In this document: positions 32,885 to 45,562 of the stretch, piece by piece
Position numbering within the stretch: the stretch's first letter is position 1
Layout of the letters: each line of letters opens with the position of its first letter
Assembly (NCBI GenBank): GCA_036971475.1
Contig: JBAIZL010000005.1
Location: 60,458,155-60,522,154, forward strand
Direction of reading: 5' to 3'
Source: Prosapia bicincta
Taxonomy: Eukaryota; Arthropoda; Insecta; Hemiptera; Cercopidae
Length of the DNA stretch: 64,000 nt
The notes under the pieces: generated by a model
The model's database searches: none
What the model saw: the letters and a program-made list of their open reading frames with translations, nothing else
Told to the model about the DNA's origin: nothing
Translations under genes and position numbers: made by a program

Positions 32885-33118
32885 TTTTTGTTGATAACTG
32901 CCCTGCACAACTGCACAAGATTAATACTAAACTAAAGAATGTGAATGTGGTTTTCTTTCCACTCAATGTAACTTCAATACTGCTACCTCCCAGTCAGGAA
33001 GTAATAAGAATTTTGAAGTTACGCTATAGAAAGAGACTTAAAAAAGATTGTGACTAACGTAAAGAATAATGAAGCTGTAACCAAAGACTTTGTGAATCTT
33101 GAATTTGTGTTTCATTAA
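32885..33118 (+). pseudogene. pogo/Tigger transposase fragment (block B)
   Basis: Reads FVDNCPAQLHKINTKLKNVN, VVFFPLNVTSILLPPSQEV and IRILKLRYRKRL before a one-base indel near 33040. It is the same C-terminal piece as at 18021-18335, shorter on the left and with the same loss of the final acidic residue. Confidence 0.7.
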
Positions 33119-33128
33119 ATGTTTTTGC

Positions 33129-34200
33129 TCAGATTACAACTTGTGTAGTGAATGATTTACAACTAATATTAAAAGGCATGCTAAAAATTTCCATGTCCTT
33201 TACGATAACTTTGAAGTCTTGGAATGTCCGTGGAAATTTTTCATGAAGAAATTTCAACCTTTTCTCATAACTCTTGAGTTTGTCTTCCCTAACTGCAATA
33301 ATTATTATCTTGGAAAATGAATAGTTATTCTTTTCTTGACTAGTTATTTGGAAAATAGATTCAATTGAGTTTTGAAACCCCTGAAATATCAGGAATAATT
33401 TGTTTCTTCTCTGGAGTTTAGGGTTCAATTTACTAACATGACTGAGAAGATGTGTAATAAATACAAAGTGGGTAAGCCATACAATACCTTTCCAATGTCC
33501 ACACTAGTTTATTCTCAAATTGTTCCAAAACCCGTTCTTCACTGACCCATATTACTTTAGTGTAGTGAAGTACATCAGAATATTCAGACTACAGTGATTC
33601 AAGACATTTTCGAAATTGTCTATGATTAAAACCTCGTGAACGAATGCTATTACCAAGCTTAATAACAACATCAGGTATAGTATCATGTCTAGAGCGGATC
33701 TACACAGAGCTTCTTGATGTATGACATAATGAAGTAACAGGTCTTCATTCTTACGAAATGATTCTTAAAATATGCCTGCAACATCAGATTTTGTCCAAGA
33801 CATATTTGGTGCTCCATAAGTAAAAATGTCAAAGCACTCTCGAAGATGTGACAGTTTGTTAATATTTTTGGAAGATAATTGATTCTTTTGTCTTTCCCTT
33901 TAATGAATACAGACAAGTAAATTCAAGTTGTGAAACAAACTGCTTATAAATTACTTCAATTTTAGATAGTTTTTTATTCAGAGCTCCTTTACAGCTCCAT
34001 TATTTAGTCAGAGTTTCATACTTTTTCGTTATTATGTTTTGTAATGAAGTTTCGTGAGCGGCTGAATTTCTTAGATACAACTGCAGAACCATTGCAAATG
34101 AAGCACACAGGATTATCCGTAACAAGTTTAAAAAAGTATTTCCAAGTCCACTAATCTTTAGAAACACGACACTCTCAATCAACTTTACTTTTTTTACTTG
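33129..34200 (-). pseudogene. hAT/ZBED-like transposase relic (block B)
   Basis: The fullest of the three relics. In order on the minus strand: a BED-like finger (KYFFKLVTDNPVCFICNGSA, SKKFSRSRNFITKHN) near 34150-34030; TYGAPNMSWTKSDVAGIF near 33800; NEDLLLHYVIHQEALC near 33740; IKLGNSIRSRGFNHRQFRKC and a W.SEERVLEQFE-like segment near 33660-33530; and LKSYEKRLKFLHEKFPRTF, QDFKVIVKDMEIFSMPF near 33280-33180. These are landmarks of GTF2IRD2/ZBED-like hAT transposases. Stops and frameshifts occur throughout. The DESTD segment present in A and C is missing here. Confidence 0.75.
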
Positions 34201-34492
34201 CAATAGTAACGTTAAAAAATGTAAACAATCACTATCAACGAAGTAAAAACATAAAAATATATGCCATTTACAGCCGCAGAAGTGACATGACACAACCTTG
34301 TATCTGACTGAACTACTGACCTTACAAGCGGTAGCCTGATCTTAAATAAAAATAAGTCCGGTAGCGGCCTATTCGTTTCAAACTTGTTCGAGCAAATCGA
34401 ATTGTACTCCACATTACCATGTTATTAATCACTTAAACAATAGTGTATGTCTATCCGAACTAAAATTTTGTAAAACTTACTGAGACACGACG

Positions 34493-34522
34493 TTTTCGAT
34501 CGCTATATGCCATCGTCATCAA
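34493..34522 (-). ncRNA. Hammerhead-like core, degraded (block B)
   Basis: TTGATGA, CGATGGCATATAGCGATC, GAAAACGTC: the first core base has changed (C to T) and stem II is shortened. A GTC cleavage-type triplet is visible after GAAAAC. Confidence 0.4.
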
Positions 34523-34619
34523 TGTCTTCTACAGACCATGTTATTGAACTACAGTCATCTACTACAGCACAACGCCTACATAAGGAGAAGGGAACTACAA
34601 TTTTATTTTATTTCTGCAG

Positions 34620-36653
34620 AAAATAAATTTTGCCTATATGCAATGCTAGGCTACTCCATACCAAGCTGCGGGCCAGAGTGACTAGCTCTTAGGGCAGCCA
34701 GCCGTACTTTGCTTATCACTGGCTTACACAGAGTATGGAACGTAATGTATTTCATACGAATATCTAATACGGCGAAAAAGAAACATTCTGAACACATTAA
34801 TGAAGCATTTCTAGATTTTCTGCATAAATCTTGAAACACTGATTTTACTGATAATATTGATAATCAACTTTAAGTGATTTCTTACTTGTCGAATATTTTA
34901 AGCAAACAAATGATTTGCATTTATTATGATTGAGTTAATATATTATCATACAAACATTAAGAACTGTTAAACGTTATCTAATATTAATTATTATTGTGGC
35001 AAACAAATGTAGCAGTGAAATCTTTCATTTCATGTTGTATGTAATATCTATGAGTAAGAGTAGCAAGCATGAATAGATAGTCAATCTTTTATAAGACAAC
35101 ACACATTAATGGAGATAAAAAGGTAAACTATTTTTCCAATTATGTTAAGCCAAGAATATTCTCTTTAATTTACCCAGGTTAATTTTTAATAAAAATTATT
35201 AAAACGCAAATCTATCTTAATTGGATACTTTAGTTATATTCGAATGTAGTGTTGTGTTGTACAAAAATAAAATCTTAATTTTATACTGTTGGGGTATGTT
35301 GGAAGTGAATTTAAATGTCTTATTGAAGTTTTTTGGTAAATATTACGAGCTGTTGCCAATTTTCTAAAACAATTTACTCGTTTAAATTTGTAGAATATCG
35401 ACTGTTTTTGCCTTTTAGTTGAGACTAGTTTTTCATGAAATTTATGCTGCAACCGTATTAGAATATAGGCAAAATACATCAAAACAAACACACAAATTAG
35501 CCTCGGAAAACACGTTAAAGTTAGGTTATGTTAGATTTATTTATTTTACTTCTAATGAAAAGGTAAATACAATCAAACTAAACCTAACCTAACTAGCGTA
35601 TATCCCTGGGAAACGCATTAAAATTAATTTAGGTTAGTAAACAATATCATGAGCTCAGTGGTACAATATATTCCAATGAAAATATTGGAAACAACCCCAA
35701 TACCACAAAAATACTAGGTGTTTTAGGAATCGAAACAATTATTAAAAAATTACTCTGGTACAATATTTCTTGTTATAATACCTCTAGGTTCGTAAAAACG
35801 AGTAATTGAAAAAACTAAAATAAAACATTGGCAATAGCACACAACAATGACCAGATATTTAATGTTAAAATTTTGTGATAATTTACTATTTGATATTACA
35901 TTTAAAACCCCAGTGTTCAGTTATGACATATTTGGGTAAAAAAAGGTAATTACTTACTTTGGGGACTTATTTAGACGTGTATAAAACCATTCCTAAACAT
36001 GTTCTGATGCTATATTGATTATTATTTTCTTTTTATTGTCACTGAAGGTTAATTTTTTATGGTAAAAGTTTACTTTAGCCGACCATATAGATCTGTGTAA
36101 CAAAACATTCCTAAACATGTATTTTACAGGTATATTTTAATAAATGTTTATAAAAATGTTGAAAAATGTTTACAGTTAGTAGGATGCGCAGTTCCTACTG
36201 TGCATCAAAATAATAGTCCCAACACAAATGCGAAAATAACCTTCTAAGTCAATAAAGAAAAAGATAATGGTATTTGTTCGGTTTAGCCACGTAAGCGACT
36301 TTGACCAAACATTTTACTGGCCGATGGAGAAACTCAACAAAAATAATTAAAGAACTTCCACCCACATCACAAACAATTAAAATGTATTCTACCCCTCATC
36401 ACGGTAATTTGAAACCTCACAAAATCAGTGTTTTACCTTGATTCTTTTACGTTGAAACAAGTAAAATGTCTTGAAAAGTATTGAATTTTACTCATGATGC
36501 AACGAAAATAACAATTTTTTAACTGACTTAAAAAAAAGAGGAGGTTCTGTATGTTTTTTTCCTGTTTGTTTCCACAATATCTTTGGAAGTATTTAACCAA
36601 TCAAAGTGATTTTGCTTGAAAGTAAAAGAGGAAATCTTTCTGTTGGTCCCATT
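34620..36653. repeat. Block B segment matching A (to 35785) and C (onward)
   Basis: About 34620-35785 aligns with 19440-20010 and 58015-58600, but with about 600 bp of extra sequence at 34880-35450. About 35785-36650 aligns in part with 58605-59340, a stretch deleted from A. No gene recognised. Confidence 0.6.
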
Positions 36654-37770
36654 CAGTGTGTCTAGTGACAGGGAAAACCTGGAAAAGTCAGGGAATTTTA
36701 AGATTCTGGAAAATTCAGGGAAAATTTTAAAAAATCGAGAAAGTATTTATTTTGATTAGAAACAAAAAACTAGTGGCCATTGCTCTCGAATATTTGGTAT
36801 TGTAAGCCAGCGGTTTAGGGGCAGGACAGTCAGGAAATAACACTTCTTTATTTAGATGCCCATTATTTATTTGATGAGCTCGTTGCTATGACTTCAGGAA
36901 TTATGTCAATAAATATTAAACGTGTCGAGTTGGTACAGCTGGGAAGTTTTAGCCTGGACCATGGCCTTGGGGTGCGCAGTGGTTCTGTTATCATATGGAC
37001 AGGTGGGGGATAAGAGATAACTCGGTCTGTTTCTGACCACACAGAACGCTGTGTAAACATTCGAGACTCGTGATAGTATGTGTTTTATTTGACGGTGATT
37101 ATTTTTACACTGTTTATTTCAACATGGAAGGTTCCGGTTTTTATTGCCGTAGCGGGCAATCGCATCATGCAGATGTCGTCATTACCTCCCCTCCTTCCTT
37201 GGGATAAATATAAACTAAAAGATGACGTGACCGAAGCAGAGATTATATGGTGCGTGAATTTAGTAATGGAACACTTCTTTGAGCAATGCAGAAGGTAGTG
37301 TGTGCCTCTTTCCAAGGATGTTCCCTGATAGCACCATTGCACAGAACATGAGATTGCGGAAAGATAAAATTTCCTATAGTGTTGTATTCGGTTTAACAAA
37401 TTATTTTAAAGACCTGTTACTGACATCATTAAATTCAAATTCTAACTATGTAATTGGCTTTGATGAAAGTTTAAACAAAATATCACAAAGAGCCCAAATG
37501 GATTTGAGTGTTAGGTATTGGGATGCAGAGACGGATGAAGTGAAAGCTCGATATTTTGCTTCTGTGTTCCTTACAGACACAAAAGCAAAAGAGTTACTCA
37601 ATTCATTCTTAAAAGGTGTTCAAAGTCTGGATTTATCCAAGATCCTTCAGATATGAATGGATGGGCCCAATGTAAACTGGATTTTCTATAGACATCTAAA
37701 AGAGGAAAAGTCAGGGAAAACTCAGGGAAAACTCAGGGAATTTCTTCAAGCTATTTTACTAGACACCCTG
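36654..37770 (+). mobile_element. 1.1-kb hAT-like element with terminal inverted repeats
   Basis: The left end CAGTGTGTCTAGT (36654) and the reverse complement of the right end (CAGGGTGTCTAGT, ending 37770) form inverted repeats with one mismatch in 13. CAGGGAAAA-type subterminal motifs occur at both ends. CCATT directly precedes and follows the element, a partial target duplication (hAT elements usually give 8 bp). Block C has the empty site at about 59340 (GGTCCCTAATTACATCCC). It carries a broken transposase-like gene. Confidence 0.75.
37080..37720 (+). pseudogene. hAT-like transposase, broken
   Basis: Two reading frames overlap. The first (37080-37298) gives KLKDDVTEAEIIWCVNLVME. After a frameshift, 37279-37656 gives FPRMFPDSTIAQNMRL, FGLTNYFKDLL, NYVIGFDESLNKISQRAQMD and LSVRYWD, then FASVFLTDTKAKELLNSFLK. 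A single TGA at 37654 precedes MDGPNVNWIFYRHLKEEK. The FDESLN, QMDL.VRYWD and MDGPNVN series marks a widespread animal family of hAT-like transposase-derived proteins. The N-terminal finger and most of the C-terminal half are missing. Confidence 0.7.
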
Positions 37771-38676
37771 CCATTATAATTACATCCCAATCCGTCTGAT
37801 TTGGAGACAATATTATGTTATTTTAAAGTTTAAAAAAATTTGTTTAGAGGGAAATTTTAAAAAAATAAGGAATAGGAGTTATAAAATAACTAATAATCCA
37901 AATACAAATTGTATGTACTGGATAAAAATAACAGAAAAAATAAGTATAAAACAAATAGTTTTTTTTTATTTCTTGCTTGATAAAGGTGCTTAAAATGAAC
38001 ATCATTAGATACTAATGAATGAATTTTCCTCATGAAAGTGCCTTGTTCGATGTTTACCCATATTGATATATAACTTGATATGACTCAAAGAGATACGCCA
38101 TAATAAATACACTGAAAATTCGATGTAGTTCATTTACCTTAATCAAGATATTTAATAAACCTAAGGTGGAAGTTTCATTACTTCATTAAATAAAACTTTA
38201 GTATGAATTTTTACTTTATTTTTTCATTAATATTTTATGTGTACTGAATGTTTTTCCTAATAGTTATTAGAGACCGGATTATTGTATATCTGCCTGAGAT
38301 ATTACATTATCGGAAATATGTGTGGATAAATAGTATCAATTTTGCCAACATAATCAAATGCAAGAAAAGAAATTCGATTATAATGTTCAGTGCTTGAGGT
38401 TTAACGGTGTCTCTTGTTCTACTCTAGCATCTCACTACTAGCCTAACTGTAAACACTGTACACACAAGTACATATTTAGTTTCTTTGTAATCTCGTATCT
38501 ATGCAGACGCAGAACATCACATTTAAAAATCATGTCTGCATCAAATTATTGTTATCATTATTTGTTTTATAACAAGCATTTGTTTTAGAAGTAACTGTTG
38601 ATATGTGTTACCTAGTCTTGTATAGGTCTCAGGCTTCCATATGTTTTCATGTACACTTCAAACAGTTTCTAAAATC
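37771..38676. other. AT-rich block B sequence, no gene seen
   Basis: Aligns with about 59340-60290 of block C. No ORF or RNA gene recognised. Confidence 0.5.
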
Positions 38677-39230
38677 TCAAATTAGTATTAGCCCTACTAC
38701 TGTATTATAAATAAAACAATGACTACAAGGTTTAATCTTCAGAATCATTTTCACTATATTTACTAGTTTCCTCATGTCACTATCATCTTCATCTACGTTG
38801 ATGATTAACTGATCGAGTACATCATCCACGATGTGATCTTGTTCAATATACTCGTTTTTGATTTTTAAAACTTTTTTGCAAACAAATCTCCAAGCATTTT
38901 CATCGATATCTGAGATGGCTTTTTTTGTACAATTTATAACATCTTCTATTTTAAAAGTAACATTTTTCTGTGCTACATAACCTTTAACTTGAGCCCGTAT
39001 CAATTCTATTAGATGCAGTTCAGGGTGATAGGGTGGTAATCTAACGCTGACGTGTCCACCATTTTTAAACAATTCATAAAATTTTTAAGATGGTTTATTA
39101 AGTTTAGTAAGCCGGTAGAGTTTGGGTTTCAGCATATCGTTAGTAAATGGAATTTTTCTTCCACTTAGCCATCAAATCATTTCCCATTTTTGGAAGAAGA
39201 GACAGGAGCCTTGCTCAATCCAACATTATT
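38677..39230 (-). pseudogene. Tc1/mariner-type transposase C-terminus (block B)
   Basis: The 131-codon ORF (39072-38677) reads NGGHVSVRLPPYHPELHLIE, LIRAQVKGYVAQKNVTFKIE, then W-x-x-V-C-K-K-V and a long acidic tail with NEYIEQDHIVDDVLD. This is the end of a Tc1/mariner-like DDE transposase common in insects (RLPPYHCELNPIELIW is the usual form). The catalytic glutamate of the IEL motif is kept. IPFTNDMLKPKLYRL is readable farther upstream on this strand, after frame breaks. Confidence 0.72.
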
Positions 39231-39763
39231 GCCAGTTGAAGTTCCTGTTTGGAATCAACCCGTTTGTGTAACCAGCATGGACCAATACTAATTCTTACCC
39301 TTTAGACATTGGAGTCAGAGTCGTTCCTGAGGGCTGTCAATCCACTACGTTTTTCCTACTACGTGAGATGAAAGAATGAATGATTCATCACCTTTTAGTT
39401 TCTTTTATGTATTTAACCCTACAAACCACATAGAACTAAACTCTGAAACACTGGCCCTACACTAGCAAGAACGTGAATAAAAATAGCCTTAAAATCCGGT
39501 TAACCGTAAACTATACTGTTGACACATTAAATAAGACACAATTGTCTTGAGCTGAAATCAAATGCTGTCTAATAGGCCTTCACAACATATTCAACCTTGA
39601 CTATAAGTAGATGTTTTCTGAAGTGTTGGATATTCTCCCCGGAATGCAGCCCAGCTACCCTAGTGATCTCAAGGTCAGAGACACCACTAAACCTCACACA
39701 CTGTAAATAGAAATTAAAAAGCATACTTCTAAAAATAAATAAAAGAAAAAAAACAGAATGCAC

Positions 39764-40486
39764 TTAAAAAAAGAACCCAAATATATAACTTTTACTAACT
39801 AAAGAGTAAAAAATAATTTTACAATAATGGAAACATAATTTATCATAAGCTTAATACCCACAATAATTTGAAGTTGGCGTTGCAATCATGCATGCTATTT
39901 GCTAATCCATCAAATATATTCCAAATATTTCCTAAACGGTCAAATTGCGTATGTGATATAGATTGCGTAAAATACAACCTTCTTTGAAATATAATTAAAA
40001 ATTACTTTGGTAGCAGTAGAGGCTTTGCTTCGTAAAAGGAACGATGGTTTTGAAACGTGTCAGCTATTTAATTATATTTTAATCAGTGAATTCAAGATGA
40101 TTACATCAGGAAACTTCTTTGAATGATTTACACAGAATGTGATTACTGTAGATAATTATAAATATAAGAGATCATATCTCCTTAATCCTTCTGTATCATA
40201 AATTTATTATACTGTATCTATAAAATAAGTGTATTGGAGAAATGATTGAATAGCCTATGTGTATATGATAATTTGTTAATCTACATGGCAAGGAGGTCCA
40301 ACATCATGTAAAATCCCTTTATTTGTCAGATTAAGTATGTAAAATATGAGTCCAAGTATGAAATTTGGTGCCAATTTCAAAATTTTGTGACTTTAAGCTT
40401 ATGATAAATTATGTTTTTGTTATTAGAAAATTTTTTTTACTTTTTAGTAAGTAAATGTTATATATTTGGGTTCTTTTTTTTAAGTC
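39764..40486. repeat. Long foldback unique to block B
   Basis: About 95 bp beginning ACTTAAAAAAAGAACCC (39764) return as an inverted copy ending TGGGTTCTTTTTTTTAAGT (about 40392-40486). Block C has only the left arm (about 61311-61405), and the right arm sits inside a B-specific insertion after GATTACTGTA. A second inverted pair follows at about 40690-40765 and 40866-40925. Confidence 0.6.
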
Positions 40487-42835
40487 AGTAGTTTTTTTAA
40501 AAAAATGTTTATTGAAATGTCACCCTTAATAAACACTATGAACCATTTACATACAACACGTTTCAGTACTTTACTATTACTTCCATTCTAAATAATGGTC
40601 CTTTCATTATTTTGGCCCTTTCAAAATTTTGTTTTGATATGGGAGTGTTAGATACCAACCACATACCTATGGGGATTGTTTTTGTACCTTATTACTATAT
40701 ACGTATATTTAAATACATCTCTAAAGTATCCAGTTAGGATACTGTTGGTTTTAATTTTACACTACATTACCTAATTAGATGTCTGCTTCCGCAGAGTTAT
40801 ACCTTCAGTCAGGTGACTTCACTTGATCCCTTTTCTTGCCTTACAAGAGTACATTTGTTTGGTTAAATGTATGAAATTACAACCAAATCAATCCTGACTG
40901 GATACTTCATACGTATATTTCAATATAGGTAAAAACAATTAACTTTCCGTGACAATAACAAAATAATGATTTTATACACATTACAGGAAATCATGCAATC
41001 TGCATACTAACCTAATGTTTTACACTCGTCTAATGTCTAGCGTAGTACAGTGCCGTTGCTCTGAGTACCCAAAAAGGTAGTCTCAACTAAAATGCAATAA
41101 AAAATAACCTTCCGAGTCTATAAAAGAAAGTAATTATGAGTATAGTTTCAGAACATGTTTAGGATTGGTTTTATGCATGTCTTAATGGCTCCCTTAAGTA
41201 TGTAATAACAAGAAAAAGTTTATTAACAGTAACACTGAACTCTGAAACTGATTACCATAGATTATTGTTTTCAGTTTTTTGTACCTAAACCTATCTTACT
41301 CAGATACTCTGTTTTCGTTATAATATAATAATAAATTGCATGCTAACAACACATTAAAAATAAATTTGCAATTATTCTTAAGTAACTTTGTTTTAGATTG
41401 GGTTAAGTTAATATACAATACTAGGCTAATGGCTATGCAAACTTAGTGTTTATTATTTTCAATAAAATATTGTCCAATGTGTAGAGAAGCAAATACATGA
41501 AACAATGTAATTCTATTATTAGTTTTAATTATAAATTTATGTTGCTACTTATTATATTAATATAATTTCTAGGGTTTGAATTATTAGTTTTCTTTCTCAA
41601 AATCATCTAATAGTAGAAGAGTTTATAGTAAAATTTTTTTATAATTGAAACAGTTATGTTTTTTATACTTTAAAAGTTTTAAAGAAACTTACCTGATGGA
41701 AAACAAGACGTTTTAATAACTGAAAGTGACAGTTTGCAAATATAATATTTAATTAAGTGTTGTAATAAGTAAATTATATTTTTAGTTATAAAACAATTGA
41801 TTCATATATTTTGAAAAAAATAATTGTTAAAAGTTGAAAATGGGTTACAATTAAATTACCGAGGAAATGCTTTTATACTTATTAATTAATTAGAAACAAT
41901 AAAATGTATTAAATTTGGAAGGTCTAACTATTTTTTTGAAGCGCTCACATCTTAAAGTCATGTCAACGTGTATTTGGTTTTTTATATATAATATAATAAG
42001 CAATTAATTAAATTAACAACGTTTTTCATTATTTTAAACTAGAACTCAATACACCTTATGAATAGTTGTGAACTATAAGTAGGTTGAAAATTAATCTGAA
42101 GACAGATGATGTTATTTAATTAAGTAACGTAATTTAGGAAACAAATCATATATCTACGATTTGTGAATATTTAGTTACTAACATTTCCTCCTGTATTCTT
42201 TAGATTTCAGGAACATGATTTGACATTAATTTAGTTAGTGTTTACATATTTGTATACAAAATGGGTTTACACATTTTTCAAATGGTTTATGAATCCATAC
42301 TGATACTGGTTCTATCAATTTTTCAAAGTTCTTTTTACACTATTGCCAAACGATTTTTAATTGGTCTTAAATCTTGGGAATTAACTAGCCACTACACCGC
42401 TTGAAAATAGAAAAAAGTTTTTACTTTCTTGTCAGTATAATATAGTGCTAAAGCAGTTGGTACACCTTATCCACCACGTGGGAATTTGTTTTGAAGTTGT
42501 TGCAGAACTTTTATCTTGAGAATTTTGATGTACCTTTCGCTTTTTACCATACTGTTTACTGAAACTAATAGACAAAGACCTTCAGATGAAAATCAAAACT
42601 GAAACTATTGAATGTTTATGAGGTGGTGGTTTTTTCTCTGTTACTATTTGAATGTAAGAAACTCTTTGTCCCTAAATACAAAATTTGATTCATTGAAAAA
42701 TATTTTTACAATCTTTAACAGTTCAGTTAGCATATGCTTTTGTTCACAATAAGTTTTGTACACATTGCTGTTCTCAAAAGTAGTTTTTAGGTGTTTGATG
42801 AACTTTCCGTCCAGAATCAAGTTTTCAGTGTCTAT
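39873..42835. repeat. Conserved AT-rich tail segment (block B)
   Basis: Homologous to 20030-22570 and 61421-63960, with B-specific insertions at about 40150-40486 and 40538-40795. It ends abruptly at GTGTCTATCAG, exactly before the endonuclease relic that continues in A and C. Confidence 0.75.
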
Positions 42836-43969
42836 CAGTTATTACTAAAAATTCATTGCACTAGGTGCTAACTCTTGATTTAAGTCCATAATTTTTTATT
42901 CACTTTTTTCAGTAATAATATAATCATGTGTTACAATGTTTTTTTTACTGATTTATTTTCCTTTCAGTTGAACATCCTCAAAGTTTAAAAAAAAGTATTT
43001 ACAGCCCCCTATCTAATAGCACACTAATAAACTAATTTTAGTTGCATTATACTTATATGCTGAGAAAAAGAAGCAATTTTTGAATTTTTTTTGCAGTTGA
43101 ATATATTTAATAGAGTCCAAAATGAAAATTTGATTTTTCAACGTAATATGTAATAAATTTTTGTATACCATTATTTATATCACAAAATTGCTGTAAAAAG
43201 GCAAAGAACAACAACTTTGTGACACAAATACAGTTTATAGAATGGGTGTGGTTAGCATAAGCCACATCATGAAAATAAACGAAAACGTTGTGTTCAGAAT
43301 AATTTGCATGCTACGATAATAATGGGAATTGAGTTTTATTTAATGACCATTATTAACATATTCTTAGTAGTTGATCTTTTGATTTTATGTAAACAGGAAT
43401 TTATGATTTGTTGCCTGTTACGAATCTCGGTTTTATTTGAACCATTTCCTCAACCAGTTTTCTCGCCATCAGTGTTGTTCAGCATCGATATAGAAGCTTT
43501 GTTATTAATAAACTGCTTGTATGACATTTCACACATTCCAGTTGTTAATTATTTTAATATTTTCCCTCACAATTTTACATACTTTACTTGTATTTTGTTG
43601 TGCAAGGCTTCAGTAGAGATAGCACACAAATTATAACTAGTTCCTTCTTTGAAAGAGACTTCCTTCTCTTGAGACAGTTAGAATTAGATTTTTATTTTTC
43701 AAAATTAGAGATATTTGTGTACTTGTGTGTTCATGATCGAGTTTGGTGGTCAATGAAAACAGGTTGAATGACTTAATCGGCATATACAGTATATGACCTT
43801 TAACACAACACGATATCACTTAATTCCATCACAACTTTTGTAAGTAAGCATCACAAGTGCAATAAGGGGCCATCCTTAAATTACGTAATGCTAAGAGGGG
43901 GGGGAGGAGGGTTAAATCTATTGTTATGGGAAGAGGAGGGATAGTACATCAGCGTTACGTAAATTGAAG
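42836..43969. other. Inter-block spacer B/C, no recognised gene
   Basis: Not seen elsewhere in the window. A 110-codon plus-strand ORF (43304-43636) is hydrophobic and low in complexity, without a recognisable family. A short foldback at about 43871-43970 has GGGCCATCC, TTAAATTACGTAATGC and, inverted, GCGTTACGTAAATT, with a run of G, like ends of arthropod DNA transposons or MITEs. Confidence 0.45.
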
Positions 43970-44545
43970 TTTCATTTTTTACTATATTAATATATCTTTT
44001 TGTTTAATAAATTCATAGCCCCATTTTAACTTCTGAGTAAGTAAAATGTACTTAATAATAAACACAAATAATATCTATTCACAAAAAAATGTATTTAAAG
44101 TACTCTAATAAAATTCCTAAAAGTGAAGACAGAAGTACACCGAAACTTGGTCATGACTGAGTTCCCTGGGACGAACATGACATGAAACTGGATTGTTTTA
44201 TGTTGTTTATTGTAAATTGTTGTTTATGTTTATGTTGTAAATATTTGAAATTTGTAGTATTTGTAATAAATGTGGCGAGTTCTATTTTAAAATTAGGGTT
44301 AATATGTATAAATATCTCTCTGAAGCTCGCATCACCAGAATATACTTTAGACAATGTTACAAATGGGTTGATCACTCTGTATTGAAATCTATTTTGTCGA
44401 CTTATACATACCTCAAGTTTATTTTGATTTTATAATATGTTTGTTTTCAAGTAAATGTTACCCCATAATCTGATGAATTTTAGTACAAGTCCAGTGAGTG
44501 TAGGATGTAGTTAAAGGGTTTTGTGAACAGAACTTTGCTTCGTGG
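43970..44545. repeat. Partial fourth copy of the 3' flank
   Basis: From TTTAATAAATTCATAGCCCC to TTTTGTGAACAGAACTT this aligns with about 30728-31410 (block B), including the extra piece B has over A and C. It shows that block-related sequence extends beyond the three main units. Confidence 0.7.
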
Positions 44546-44639
44546 AATTTTTTTGTCTATATTTTCCGCATGTGTAGTTTTCTTGCTTGGGTTTTGTTTT
44601 CTTTTTCTATTTTTTTTTATTTGTTACGAGTTTAGTTTT

Positions 44640-45000
44640 ACTAGAAAAATCAGTGGGGACATCAGAAGCATCTTCGATTTCAAGCACTTGGTCTAAAATG
44701 TGAAATTGCTCTTTAGATGTACTTGGAGTTGGTAACGGAGGTATAAAACCTTCACCATTTTCCTCATTACGTACAATATAATCTTCTTAGTCTAGTCAGA
44801 ATCTCTCTAAACTGTTTTCGATTTTTTTTCTCACTGAACATACTGCTCCATCACGTAGCTGGTTTCCAGACAGTTTGTTTACATCACTGAGGCATCTTCG
44901 TCATCACTGTCTTTGTCACTCAATATTGGATTTCCTGGAGCCTCAAGGTATATGTTCCCATCAAGAATATCATCATCTTCCTCAATAGTTTGTCTTATAA
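44640..45000 (-). pseudogene. Probable piggyBac transposase N-terminal fragment
   Basis: The minus strand reads RQTIEEDDDILDGNIYLEAP, GNPILSDKDSDDEDASV and, after frame breaks, NKLSGNQLRDGAV. An acidic SDEDS-type stretch followed by LPGRQL-like residues is typical of the region before the catalytic core in piggyBac-derived proteins. No catalytic motif is included. It may be the missing N-terminal part of the element whose C-terminal half lies at 1-645. Confidence 0.4.
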
Positions 45001-45562
45001 TTACTGCAATTATAATAAGGTTAAACTACATCATAAAACAATAATAAACTTACGATTTGAAGTAATCCATCACACTTGGAACCGCTCTACCTAACCTCAA
45101 TCCCTAGACACATCTTTACTCCCGCCAATGAAGGTCAACACTGCAGGCTTTTACAGTTTGTACCAACGAAACAAAAAAAAAAAAACATCCCTTGTCTAAA
45201 ATGTTCATTCTGCTTTGATAATAAAATGTTACGTTAGACTTAGACATTTGTCAATAGTGGGTTAAAATGGGTTAATCTGTTTTTGATTTTATTAACATAT
45301 GGAAATGGTAGGATATATATACAGAAATTGTTAACTTCAGGGAAATTTGTTTTGTTAAATTCCGTTAAAATTTCCAGAATTTAAATGGGTCATAAAATTC
45401 TGATTTTAAATTCACAATAATTTTGATTTAGAAATAAAAAATTAAGCCTATTTAACATATTTAATAATCATAGTATACATATATATTTATGAGTGTGTGT
45501 GTCGGTGTATAGATATTTATTTTGTGTTGTTATTTGTCGTTACATACTTAGTTTTATACATT

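Noticed and set aside
32518..32916. 132-codon minus-strand ORF
   Set aside because: Its start overlaps the pogo relic on the opposite strand and no domain is recognisable.
43304..43636. 110-codon hydrophobic ORF in the B/C spacer
   Set aside because: No family recognised, no homologue elsewhere in the window, AT-driven composition; mentioned in the spacer entry only.
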